A DNA stretch of 45,074 bases, taken from positions 1-45,074 of the forward strand of contig CAMCRZ010000020.1 in assembly GCA_945877425.1 (NCBI GenBank), given 5' to 3'. A program made the translations under genes and the position numbers. The notes below the pieces were generated by a model, which searched no databases, was not told the origin of the DNA, and saw only the letters and a list, made by a program, of their open reading frames with translations. Below are positions 1-7,323 of the stretch, one piece after another. Position 1 is the first letter of the stretch. Each line of letters opens with the position of its first letter. Origin of the DNA: an uncultured Treponema sp. (GTDB lineage: Bacteria > Spirochaetota > Spirochaetia > Treponematales > Treponemataceae).

Positions 1-205
1 CAGAAGAACTGCCTGAAATTGAAGAACCGCTTAAGGAAGAACTTGTGCCTGAAAATCAAGGCGCTCCTGAAGAAGATTTGGAAGGAGAAAACGTAGCTTC
101 TGTTGAACCTGCTAAGCCAGTTCAGGAAGAAATTCCGGAAGAAGCAGTAGAGGCAGAAGAACTGCCTGAAATTGAAGAACTGCTTAAGGAAGAACTTGTG
201 CCTGA
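1..205 (+). repeat. 153-bp in-frame direct repeat in acidic linker
   Basis: The sequence beginning at base 1 (cagaagaactgcctgaaatt) recurs at base 154 with one mismatch over roughly 55 bases, giving a period of 153 bp, or 51 codons. It encodes ELPEIEE(P/L)LKEELVPEN twice. The repeat may continue upstream of the window. It lies in the Glu/Pro linker of the SPOR protein, where copy-number change would keep the frame. Confidence 0.85.
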
Positions 206-668
206 AAATACAGAAGAGCCGCAGGAAGACAAGGCCGGTGAAACAGTTGATTCTTCTGAACCGGAAGAAGAAGTTTACGAAGCAATTATTCTTGTGCCTG
301 CTGAACCAGTTGTTCCTGAGCCGGAAGAAAAAGCTGAAGAAAAATCAGTAAAGAATATTGAAGAAACAATAATTCTTGAACCTGTAGAAGTTGCTGAAAA
401 TAATACTGACAGAATTGAAGCTGCTACAGTTTCGGAAAGTTCCCTTAAAAAAGGTTTCTACTATATTCAGATTGCAGCTTATGGAAAAAGAGAAAATCTT
501 GAAGCCGTTCTTGATAAGTACGGAAAGTATCCGATTGTATTTGTAAAGAACAGTTCAGGAATTTCAAAAGTTCTTGTAGGACCTCTTTCTGTTGATGAAT
601 ACGGAGCAGTTCTTGCAAAGTTCCGTTCATTCGGATTTAAGGATGCATTTGTCAAAACAATTAAATAA
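1..668 (+). CDS. SPOR-domain protein, C-terminal part (5' truncated by window edge)
   Basis: The frame is open from base 3, so the gene begins outside the window; the GTG at base 45 is only an internal codon. About 150 residues are extremely Glu/Pro/Val-rich and low in complexity, with a 51-codon direct repeat. The last ~75 residues form a SPOR domain (YYIQIAAYGKRENLEAVL, then VLVGPLSVDEY, ending VKTIK). SPOR domains bind denuded glycan strands of septal peptidoglycan in other bacteria, and the acidic part would be a flexible periplasmic linker. An N-terminal signal or membrane anchor is expected upstream but cannot be seen. The SPOR assignment is firm; a role in division or the envelope is inferred from the family. 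Confidence 0.85.
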   Translation, partial: EELPEIEEPLKEELVPENQGAPEEDLEGENVASVEPAKPVQEEIPEEAVEAEELPEIEELLKEELVPENTEEPQEDKAGETVDSSEPEEEVYEAIILVPAEPVVPEPEEKAEEKSVKNIEETIILEPVEVAENNTDRIEAATVSESSLKKGFYYIQIAAYGKRENLEAVLDKYGKYPIVFVKNSSGISKVLVGPLSVDEYGAVLAKFRSFGFKDAFVKTIK

Positions 669-707
669 AAAAAATTAAAAAAAATGTTTAATTTTTTGAT
701 TTTGATA

Positions 708-736
708 TTGACAAAGTTTTTAGTAAATTATATATT
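708..736 (+). promoter_or_regulatory. Sigma-70 promoter of tRNA-Lys
   Basis: A TTGACA box at 708-713 is separated by exactly 17 bases from TATATT at 731-736. The mature tRNA begins 43 bases further on. The strength of the match and the position support it. Confidence 0.85.
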
Positions 737-779
737 ACTAATACATTCAGCAATGAGTTAACTCAATCAGTTGAATGAC

Positions 780-852
780 GGGCTATTAGCTCAGGTGGTA
801 GAGCACCGCCCTTTTAAGGCGGCTGTCTGCAGTTCGAGTCTGCAATAGCTCA
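780..852 (+). tRNA. tRNA-Lys (anticodon UUU)
   Basis: A cloverleaf of 73 nt can be drawn. The acceptor arm GGGCTAT (780-786) pairs with ATAGCTC (845-851, one G-U), with discriminator A852. The D-arm contains AGCTCAGGTGGTAGAGC. The anticodon stem is CCGCC/GGCGG with loop CTTTTAA, so the anticodon is UUU (Lys). The T-loop is TTCGAGT. CCA is not encoded. Confidence 0.97.
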
Positions 853-886
853 AAGGAATCAAGTTTAGGCTTGGTTCCTTTTTTTT
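853..886 (+). terminator. Rho-independent terminator after tRNA-Lys
   Basis: Directly after the tRNA, aaggaatcaag and cttggttcctt form a stem around a short loop (tttagg), followed by an 8-T run at 879-886. Confidence 0.88.
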
Positions 887-1027
887 GCAATAAATCTAAA
901 GCAAAAAGCAAATTTTTCAAAACTCCTTGTGAAAAAAAAAGTTGCAAAAAATTATGAAATGCATTTAGTATATAAATATATACCAATCAGGTATGGAAAA
1001 GATATTAAATAAGTCGTAAAATGAGTT

Positions 1028-2629
1028 ATGAAAAAAATTCAGTCAAAATTCATCATCTTAATGGCAACCGCATTAGTTACAACTTCTGTTGCAATTGGGT
1101 TTTGCTGTATTACTGCCGTTCGTAATTTAATTAGGGAAAATAATAATAAATACTTAAAGCATTCATGCGTAAATTCAATTAACTACATAAACACTCTTTT
1201 AGATAAAGTTCAGAAAACTGTAGAATTTTTCTATGAAGATTTAGACGAACGTATTTCAGATCCTTTAAAACTAAGCGACAAAGAGTATCGTGAAGATTTT
1301 TGTAGAAGGGTAGAAAAAGTGTTTCTTCCTATTGCAAACAAAACAGAAAGCCTGGTTTCTATATATCTTCGCTTTACTCCGGAACTTACAGATTCAAAAG
1401 CAGGATTTTTTTACATAAAAAGGGCATTGGACAGTCCTCTGGAAAAAAGGGAAACGTCAGATATTTTATTTTACAAAGAAAACAATCCCCAGTTTTTAGT
1501 CTGGTTTTATTATCCGCTGGAAAGCAAAAAGCCAGTCTGGATTGACCCTTACCTTGACACAAAAGTCAGAGGCGAAAAAATCATTTCTTATGTCATACCA
1601 ATTATAAAGAATGGAATAGAAGTGGGCGTTATAGGTGCAGACGTTGATTTTAATTCCATAGTAAAGGCATCATCATTTTTTAAGGACGTAGAACATTCAG
1701 GCGCAAGAATTTTTGATTCTTCGGAAAACCTTGCTTACCTTTCAAAAGAGTTTAACGACATCAGTTTAAAATCAGAAAAAAAAGATTTGTTTTTGTTTAA
1801 GGAAACTCTTCTAAACGGAATGACTCTGGAACTTACTGCAATTCCTGCAAACGTAACTGCTGAAAGTGCAGAAATCATTGTAAAAATGATTGTCCTTACG
1901 CTTATAATAATTTTTGTGTACATTTTAATTACAGTTTTTCTTGTAAAGTCTATTATAAAACCCTTGAACAAGCTTAACCGCCTTGCAATGAATGTAGCTG
2001 CAGGAAATCTTGATGTAGAATCAATCGATAAATCTGATGACGAAATCGGCAAGCTTATTAACAGTTTTACTCTTTCTGTCGGAAGGCTTAAAAACAGCAT
2101 TGAAATTACAAATTCCCGTGCCTTAACTGATTCTCTTACAGGCGTAAAAAATAAAGCTGCATACGACAGTGCAATAAAAAACATTAACAGTGCAGTTCAA
2201 AATGGAAGCCTTAAGAATTTCGCAATAGTTGTTTTTGACTGCAACAACTTAAAGCTCATAAACGATACTTACGGTCATGAGTGCGGAAATATTTTCTTAA
2301 AAAACTGCAGTGCATTTATCTGCAGAATATTTTCTCATAGTCCTGTGTTTAGGATTGGTGGCGATGAATTTGTTACTATTTTGCAAAACGAAGATTTTAA
2401 CGACAGAAACGAATTAGTTGCTGACTTTGAAAAAATGATGACTATTATCGTTCACGGAAAACACCTTCCTTACGAAGACGTTTCAATTGCAATGGGCATG
2501 GCAGACTTTGACGTAAAGATTGATTTTTCCGCAGAAACAGTTTTTAAACGGGCAGACAAGGCAATGTACGAAAATAAAAAGCAGATGAAAAATGACCTTT
2601 GTTCCCCCCCCCACACAACTGTGAAGTAG
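1028..2629 (+). CDS. Membrane diguanylate cyclase (Cache-like sensor, HAMP, GGDEF)
   Basis: This 533-residue protein probably makes cyclic di-GMP from two GTP. It has an N-terminal membrane segment (about residues 7-27), a ~250-residue periplasmic region of dCache type (inferred from architecture), a second membrane segment at about 287-310, a HAMP linker (VKSIIKPLNKLNRLAMNVAA) and a GGDEF domain from about 365. The active-site signature RIGGDEF is intact, and DCNNLKLINDTYGHECG matches the upstream nucleotide-binding segment. The usual RxxD inhibitory I-site just before GGDEF is replaced by FSHS, so product inhibition at that site is unlikely. The last codons contain a run of nine C (2604-2612), which makes the C-terminus sensitive to slippage. 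The ligand is unknown. Confidence 0.92.
   Translation: MKKIQSKFIILMATALVTTSVAIGFCCITAVRNLIRENNNKYLKHSCVNSINYINTLLDKVQKTVEFFYEDLDERISDPLKLSDKEYREDFCRRVEKVFLPIANKTESLVSIYLRFTPELTDSKAGFFYIKRALDSPLEKRETSDILFYKENNPQFLVWFYYPLESKKPVWIDPYLDTKVRGEKIISYVIPIIKNGIEVGVIGADVDFNSIVKASSFFKDVEHSGARIFDSSENLAYLSKEFNDISLKSEKKDLFLFKETLLNGMTLELTAIPANVTAESAEIIVKMIVLTLIIIFVYILITVFLVKSIIKPLNKLNRLAMNVAAGNLDVESIDKSDDEIGKLINSFTLSVGRLKNSIEITNSRALTDSLTGVKNKAAYDSAIKNINSAVQNGSLKNFAIVVFDCNNLKLINDTYGHECGNIFLKNCSAFICRIFSHSPVFRIGGDEFVTILQNEDFNDRNELVADFEKMMTIIVHGKHLPYEDVSIAMGMADFDVKIDFSAETVFKRADKAMYENKKQMKNDLCSPPHTTVK
2604..2612 (+). repeat. Homopolymeric C9 tract in the 3' end of the GGDEF gene
   Basis: Nine consecutive C lie inside the reading frame (codons for Ser-Pro-Pro-His), six codons before the stop. 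Such a run is exceptional in this AT-rich window. Losing or gaining one C changes the C-terminal tail: eight C give ...SPPTQL then stop, and ten C give ...SPPPHNCEVAGFDLTE then stop. Confidence 0.9.
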
Positions 2630-2676
2630 CCGGCTTTGATTTAACGGAATAGAAAACCAACAGGCATAAACAACTG

Positions 2677-3450
2677 CTACACTTTTCTAAGAACGTCAAC
2701 TACATGGCTTGAAGCTCCCAGAAGTTCAGGCCTCTGGCATACAGCCATCTGATATTGTATAAACATTTGAAAACTTTCCTCGTCAAGTGCATTCAGTTCA
2801 CGGCGCAAAAAATCAGCACTTCCGTCCGGAGCAAAAATTTTTTCACGCTTAAGCCCGGAAAGATTTTTCAGTTCATCAATATCTTCAAGGCGCAGGTAGG
2901 AATACAAATCATTTTTTGAAGTAAGGCAATGAAAATCATCTGTTAAAGTTTTGTTTTCCATACATTCAAGAATATGCTGCTCTTTAAAACAGTAAGTCAG
3001 AACAGCGTACTCGTTCATAACGTATCCTGCAAAAATAATTCCGCCTTTTTTAGTAACACGTTTTGCTTCTTCAAAAGCCTTAAGTTTTTCTTCTTTAGTC
3101 TGAAGGTGATACAGCGGACCAAATAAAATTGTAATGTCAAAAGTTTCATCCTGCAGAAAGTGAAGGTTAAGTGCATTTCCCTGCCAGCATTTTACGGCAG
3201 AATGTTTTCCCTGCAATATTTCAAAATTACGCTTAACAAGTTCAACGGCAGTAACATCGTATCCTTCCTGGGAAAGTTTTACGGAATATCTTCCTGTTCC
3301 GGCACCGATGTCTAAAATTCTGGCACTTTTATTTTCACCAATAAACTCCCGGATAAATTTCATGGAAACTTCAAATTCAACTTTTCCGTGCCTTGTAGTA
3401 AGCCTGTGGTCTTCATTAAACTTATTGTAATATTTTTCTAAGTCAGTCAT
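2677..3450 (-). CDS. Class I SAM-dependent methyltransferase
   Basis: This is a 257-residue cytosolic methyltransferase of the UbiE/Methyltransf_11 type. Motif I is ILDIGAGTGRYSVKLSQEGYD, followed by an acidic residue ending strand 2 (TAVEL), motif II-like FDITILFGPLYHL and motif III-like VTKKGGIIFAGYV. The start ATG at 3450 follows a plausible short leader, and the gene is divergent from the bactofilin gene with 63 bp between starts. The substrate cannot be told from sequence. The terminal half (ECMENKTLTDDFHCL onward) is typical of small-molecule methyltransferases in this superfamily. It converges on the GGDEF gene, with 47 bp and no clear terminator between them. Confidence 0.88.
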   Translation of the reverse strand: MTDLEKYYNKFNEDHRLTTRHGKVEFEVSMKFIREFIGENKSARILDIGAGTGRYSVKLSQEGYDVTAVELVKRNFEILQGKHSAVKCWQGNALNLHFLQDETFDITILFGPLYHLQTKEEKLKAFEEAKRVTKKGGIIFAGYVMNEYAVLTYCFKEQHILECMENKTLTDDFHCLTSKNDLYSYLRLEDIDELKNLSGLKREKIFAPDGSADFLRRELNALDEESFQMFIQYQMAVCQRPELLGASSHVVDVLRKV

Positions 3451-3513
3451 TTTCCTAGAATATCAGTTTTTCTTCTGATTGACTACAATTACATTTAGAA
3501 TTAAAATATCACT

Positions 3514-3888
3514 ATGTTTGATTCCAAAGATTCTATCAATTTTGAAACTGAAGAAGAAGATTTTGATACTGTCATGGCAAGTGACATTACTTTTTCAGGA
3601 ACAATAAAATTCTGCAAGCCTTTTATGATTAAGGGAAAAATGAACGGTAATATAGAAGCTACAAGCGATCTTCTTATTGACACTGATGCAGAAGTTAATG
3701 CCGACATCGTAGCTGACCGTGTTCTTGTCCGTGGAAAAACTAAAGGAAATATTATCGGGAAAAAACTTGTTTACGTTACTTCTACAGGTTCTGTAACAGG
3801 TGACATTGTTTCTTCACAAGTTGTTCTTGAACCAGGCTCAAGTTTTTCAGGAAAATGTTCAATGACTCAAATTGAAGCTGCAGAATAA
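3514..3888 (+). CDS. Bactofilin (polymer-forming cytoskeletal protein)
   Basis: This is a 124-residue bactofilin. After a ~28-residue acidic N-terminal tail comes the beta-helix core: DITFSGTIKFCKPFMIKGKMNGNI with repeated turns (DLLIDTDAEVNADI, RVLVRGKTKGNI, VYVTSTGSVTGDI, VVLEPGSSFSG). The six-residue hydrophobic/glycine periodicity is characteristic. Bactofilins polymerise without nucleotide into filaments that scaffold cell-wall enzymes and shape. In spirochetes they have been tied to cell diameter and helical shape, but this protein's role is inferred from the family. The following TPR gene starts 37 bp downstream and is probably co-transcribed. Confidence 0.95.
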   Translation: MFDSKDSINFETEEEDFDTVMASDITFSGTIKFCKPFMIKGKMNGNIEATSDLLIDTDAEVNADIVADRVLVRGKTKGNIIGKKLVYVTSTGSVTGDIVSSQVVLEPGSSFSGKCSMTQIEAAE

Positions 3889-3925
3889 AATAATCTGCTA
3901 AGTAAAATATTTACAGGAAAATAAA

Positions 3926-4561
3926 ATGTTTTTTAATGTTAAGAAAATAGTTTTTTCAGTTTGTATTTTTTTTGTTTCCTTTCAGATTTTTTCTCAGGCA
4001 GGCAAACCTGATGCACTAAGGCTTTACAACGAAGGTCACTTTAAGGAAGCCATTGCTGTTTGCGAAGGCGAGCTGGAAGTTAATCCAAGAAACATTGAAT
4101 CTTACGTTGTGCTGTGCTGGTCGCTTATAAAAAACAAGCAGTACTGGGAATGTGAACAGAAGGCAACTGCAGCAAGAAAAATAAATTCTTATGATGTAAG
4201 GCTTATTGAAGTTCTTGGTGAAGCAAAATTTTATCTTCAGAAATATGATGAAAGCATGGCAATGTTCCAGCGCTATATTGCAAATGCCGGAGAAAACGGT
4301 TCACGTGTAGGCGAAGTTTATTATTTTATGGGCGAAATTTACATTCTTCAGGGAAAGTTCCAGCACGCAGACATTTCGTTTTCAGCAGCAGTGCGCAATT
4401 CTCCTCAAAGGGCTTACTGGTGGAGCAGGTTAGGTTACGCAAAGGAAAAAACTTCTGACTGGAAAAATGCAGTTATTGCTTACGACCAGGCGCTGAAAAT
4501 TGACGCAACACAGTACGATGCAGTTACAGGAAGAAAGCGCTGCCTTCCTCATCTTCAGTAG
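3926..4561 (+). CDS. Secreted TPR protein
   Basis: This 211-residue protein has a signal peptide (MFFNVKKIVFSVCIFFVSF, probable cleavage after IFSQ-A) and about four or five TPR units, such as ALRLYNEGHFKEAIAVCEGEL, VYYFMGEIYILQGKFQHADI and YWWSRLGYAKEKTSDWKNAV. TPRs are protein-binding helical repeats and no catalytic motif is present. It would sit in the periplasm or at the outer membrane. It lies between the bactofilin gene and mtaB (7 bp before mtaB), suggesting an operon. The first gene pairing hints at envelope scaffolding, but this is inference. The partner is unknown. Confidence 0.85.
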   Translation: MFFNVKKIVFSVCIFFVSFQIFSQAGKPDALRLYNEGHFKEAIAVCEGELEVNPRNIESYVVLCWSLIKNKQYWECEQKATAARKINSYDVRLIEVLGEAKFYLQKYDESMAMFQRYIANAGENGSRVGEVYYFMGEIYILQGKFQHADISFSAAVRNSPQRAYWWSRLGYAKEKTSDWKNAVIAYDQALKIDATQYDAVTGRKRCLPHLQ

Positions 4562-4568
4562 ATTGTAA

Positions 4569-6026
4569 ATGGAAAAAATAATTCACTTTGAAACATTAGG
4601 CTGCCGTCTTAATCAGGATGAAACAGAAGGTGCTGTCCGCTCTTTTTCCAAAAACGGATTTTCCTGCCACACGGAAGCTGTTACTTCAAAAACTTTAACT
4701 TCAGAAGATGTAATTTTCTGTGTCATAAATACCTGCACTGTAACAGGAAAGGCTGAACAAAAGGCCAGGCGCATCATCAGGCTTTGTCTTGAAAAGTTTC
4801 CTAAAAGCATTGTCTGCGTTACAGGATGCTACGCCGAACTTGACGAAGCTGCCATAAAAAAAATTGACTGTAACCACATTACAGTAATTCCTGGAACTAA
4901 GAAATTTATTTTAAACGATGTGGCTTTTGAACTAAGCAAAGAAAATCTTTTTACCCAGAACGGTTTTGTTGACATCAAAAAAATAAATGAATTTATTTCT
5001 GAAAAAAATACTTACTACAACAGCGTACAGATTTCCAATTTAAAGTTTTCGCTGTATACTCCGGTTTTTGAAAAGCACAGCAGGGCAAGCCTTAAAATTC
5101 AAGACGGATGCAACAACAGCTGTACTTTTTGCCGCATTCATTTTGCAAGAGGAAAAGCAATTTCCCTTAATGTAGAAGAAGTTTTAAAACGCGTAAAGGA
5201 ACTGGAACTTAACGGCAAGGAAGAAGTTGTCTTGACCGGTGTAAATTTAAGTCAGTATGCAGGAGATTTTTCTGAAAACGGAAAAACTGAAAAGAAAAGT
5301 TTTGCTTTTCTGCTAAAGTATCTTGTGGAAAATACTGAAAAAATTAAATTTAGGGTTTCTTCTTTTTATCCTCAATGCGTAACTGATGAACTTTGTGAAG
5401 TGCTGAAAAATAACCGTGTGCAGCCTTTCTTTCATTTAAGCATTCAAAGCGGAAGTAATTCTGTTTTAAAAGCAATGGCACGTCCTTATACAAAAAATCA
5501 TGTAGTTGATGCAGTAAAAAAGCTGAATCTTGCCCGTCCTGAAATGTTTATTTCCTGCGACATTATAGCAGGTTTTCCCGGCGAAACTGAAAATGATTTT
5601 AACGATACGGTTTCTCTTTGCAATGAATGTAATTTTTCCTGGATTCACGTTTTTCCTTTCAGTGCAAGACCTGGCACTTCTGCTGCTTCATTTAAAAATC
5701 AGATTGAAGAAAAAATAAAATCTTACAGAGCAGCTGTTCTTGGAAAAATTGCAGTAAAGGGCAAAATCAATTACATTAACAGTATAGTTGGAAAGTGTTT
5801 TGATGCAGTTGTAGAAAACAGCCGTGCCCTGCGTTTAAGAAAAAATATAGAAAAAGATGATGAAGTAAAAACTTATCACGCTGTAACTGACAATTACATT
5901 CACGTGGAATTTAAAAGCAAAGAGATTTTTGAAAACTCCCGCTCCGTCCGGTTGAAAATTGTCCGCACGCTTGAAGAAAATATTCAGACAGGAAAAGAAA
6001 TAGAAGCTCTGGCCCAAATTGTCTGA
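4569..6026 (+). CDS. mtaB: tRNA t6A37 methylthiotransferase MtaB
   Basis: This radical-SAM enzyme converts N6-threonylcarbamoyladenosine at tRNA position 37 to its 2-methylthio form. The N-terminal UPF0004 domain has the three cluster cysteines in FETLGCRLNQ (residue ~12), VINTCTVTG (~56) and VTGCYAEL. The radical-SAM triad CNNSCTFC lies at about residues 180-187 within QDGCNNSCTFCRIHFARG. The C-terminal 70 residues form a TRAM-like RNA-binding segment. LGCRLNQ-type motifs separate MtaB from MiaB and RimO (family knowledge). At 485 residues it is somewhat longer than the usual ~430-450, with an extra segment between the N-terminal and radical-SAM domains (about 125-165). It is followed by a convergent terminator. 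Confidence 0.93.
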   Translation: MEKIIHFETLGCRLNQDETEGAVRSFSKNGFSCHTEAVTSKTLTSEDVIFCVINTCTVTGKAEQKARRIIRLCLEKFPKSIVCVTGCYAELDEAAIKKIDCNHITVIPGTKKFILNDVAFELSKENLFTQNGFVDIKKINEFISEKNTYYNSVQISNLKFSLYTPVFEKHSRASLKIQDGCNNSCTFCRIHFARGKAISLNVEEVLKRVKELELNGKEEVVLTGVNLSQYAGDFSENGKTEKKSFAFLLKYLVENTEKIKFRVSSFYPQCVTDELCEVLKNNRVQPFFHLSIQSGSNSVLKAMARPYTKNHVVDAVKKLNLARPEMFISCDIIAGFPGETENDFNDTVSLCNECNFSWIHVFPFSARPGTSAASFKNQIEEKIKSYRAAVLGKIAVKGKINYINSIVGKCFDAVVENSRALRLRKNIEKDDEVKTYHAVTDNYIHVEFKSKEIFENSRSVRLKIVRTLEENIQTGKEIEALAQIV

Positions 6027-6046
6027 CCTGAAAATATAAAATCCAT

Positions 6047-6077
6047 AAAAAAGCTGCCTGATAATCTATCAGACAGC
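6047..6077 (-). terminator. Rho-independent terminator for the GGGtGRT operon
   Basis: Read on the minus strand, gctgtctgat and atcaggcagc form a 10-bp stem (6068-6077 with 6053-6062) containing one mismatch, with a short loop, followed by six T (6047-6052). It also ends the convergent mtaB side of the junction. It lies directly beyond the remnant copy (6097-6139) rather than the intact gene's stop. Confidence 0.85.
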
Positions 6078-6093
6078 CATTTTCACCAGTTAC

Positions 6094-6139
6094 AAATTAG
6101 AAACTACCAGCTACTGCAACAGCACATGCTACTGTACAG
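6094..6139 (-). pseudogene. Remnant 3' end of a second GGGtGRT gene
   Basis: These 46 bases match 6265-6310, the end of the intact GGGtGRT gene, at 43 positions. Read on the minus strand they encode the same C-terminus (CTVACAVAVAGSF, then TAA). All three differences are synonymous third-position changes (TGT/TGC twice, GCT/GCA once). Upstream of this fragment the coding similarity stops abruptly at a palindromic element. The fragment has no start and is not expressed as a protein on its own. The synonymous pattern suggests a formerly functional second copy rather than a recent simple duplication. Confidence 0.8.
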
Positions 6140-6140
6140 T

Positions 6141-6240
6141 CGCAACCTTCGGTTGCTTCACGAGTTTCCACTTGCTCGCCAGAGGGCTCGCATTTTGCTT
6201 CGCAAAAACGTGAAAACTCGCACGGCTGCCCAGTAGCAAA
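6141..6240. repeat. Palindromic REP-like element between the two GGGtGRT 3' ends
   Basis: This short structured segment holds several inverted repeats. GCAACC/GGTTGC (6142-6156) and TTTTGC/GCAAAA (6193-6207) are both hairpins with the same TTC loop. An outer arm pairs CGAGTTTCCAC (6161-6171) with GTGAAAACTCG (6210-6220) with one mismatch, so the second hairpin nests inside it. It is visibly more GC-rich than the surroundings and codes for nothing. It resembles REP/MITE-type elements; only one copy is seen here. Confidence 0.6.
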
Positions 6241-6267
6241 AATTTCTTTGTATAAAAGAAGTCTAAA

Positions 6268-7305
6268 TTAGAAACTACCAGCTACTGCAACTGCGCATGC
6301 TACTGTGCAGCCTACCATTGGGTTGTTTCCCATTCCCATAAAGCCCATCATTTCTACGTGAGCTGGAACTGATGAAGAACCTGCAAACTGTGCGTCTGAG
6401 TGCATACGTCCCAAAGTATCTGTAAATCCATAAGAAGCAGGACCTGCAGCCATGTTATCTGGATGGAGAGTACGACCTGTACCACCGCCTGATGCTACAG
6501 AGAAGTATTTTTTTCCAGCCAAAAGGCGTTCTTTTTTGTAAGTTCCTGCAACTGGATGCTGGAAACGAGTTGGGTTTGTTGAGTTACCAGTAATTGAAAC
6601 ATCAACATCTTCGTGCCACATAATTGCAACACCTTCGCGAACATCATCAGCACCGTAGCATTTTACGATAAGACGGTCAGGATTGCTTCCGTAAGGAACT
6701 TCTTTTACAACTTTCAAAGCTTTGTCTGTTCCTTCACCGTTGAAGTAGTCAAATTCTGTCTGCACATAAGTAAAGCCGTTGATGCGTGAAATAATCTGAG
6801 CTGCATCTTTTCCAAGACCGTTCAAAATAACGCGGAGTTTGTTCTTGCGAACTTTATTTGCATTTGCAGCGATTTTGATAGCTCCTTCTGCAGCGGCAAA
6901 AGATTCGTGACCTGCAAGGAATGCAAAACACTGTGTTTCTTCAGAAAGAAGACGTGCACCAAGGTTTCCGTGACCAAGACCAACTTTTCTGTCATCAGCT
7001 ACTGAACCAGGAAGACAGAATGCCTGAAGTCCTTTACCGATGTTTGCAGCAGCAGCAGAACCTGTTTTATCACCAGTTTTTTCTGCTTCTTTAATTGCAA
7101 TTGCAGAACCTAAAACATAAGCCCATTTTGCATCTTCAAAACAAATCTGCTGTGTAGACTGACAGATTTCATAAGGATCAAATCCTCTATCCTGACAAAG
7201 TTTACGTGCAGCCTGAAGTCCTTCTTCACCTTCTGCAAAACCATATTCTTTAAGCGCTTTATTAACCTGTGGGATACGTCCAGCGTAATCTTCAAATAAT
7301 GCCAT
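6268..7305 (-). CDS. GGGtGRT family protein
   Basis: This 345-residue protein belongs to the family named for the motif it shows at about residue 280 (SVASGGGTGRTLHPDNMAAG). The function of the family is not established; it is found in anaerobes next to a NifU-like iron-sulfur scaffold, as here (18 bp downstream of that gene). Visible features include a glycine/alanine-rich centre (FLAGHESFAAAEGAI), and a C-terminus rich in Met, Gly and Ala with two cysteines (GCTVACAVAVAGSF) that could bind a metal. No signal peptide is present, so it is probably cytosolic. The start ATG at 7305 has a clear GGAGG 10 bases upstream. A fragment of a second copy lies just downstream. Confidence 0.9.
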   Translation of the reverse strand: MALFEDYAGRIPQVNKALKEYGFAEGEEGLQAARKLCQDRGFDPYEICQSTQQICFEDAKWAYVLGSAIAIKEAEKTGDKTGSAAAANIGKGLQAFCLPGSVADDRKVGLGHGNLGARLLSEETQCFAFLAGHESFAAAEGAIKIAANANKVRKNKLRVILNGLGKDAAQIISRINGFTYVQTEFDYFNGEGTDKALKVVKEVPYGSNPDRLIVKCYGADDVREGVAIMWHEDVDVSITGNSTNPTRFQHPVAGTYKKERLLAGKKYFSVASGGGTGRTLHPDNMAAGPASYGFTDTLGRMHSDAQFAGSSSVPAHVEMMGFMGMGNNPMVGCTVACAVAVAGSF

Positions 7306-7323
7306 ATCTATATTCCTCCAAGT

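Noticed and set aside
6141..6240. Possible insertion sequence
   Set aside because: It is about 100 bp with no transposase and no clear target-site duplication other than the 46-bp gene-end copy.
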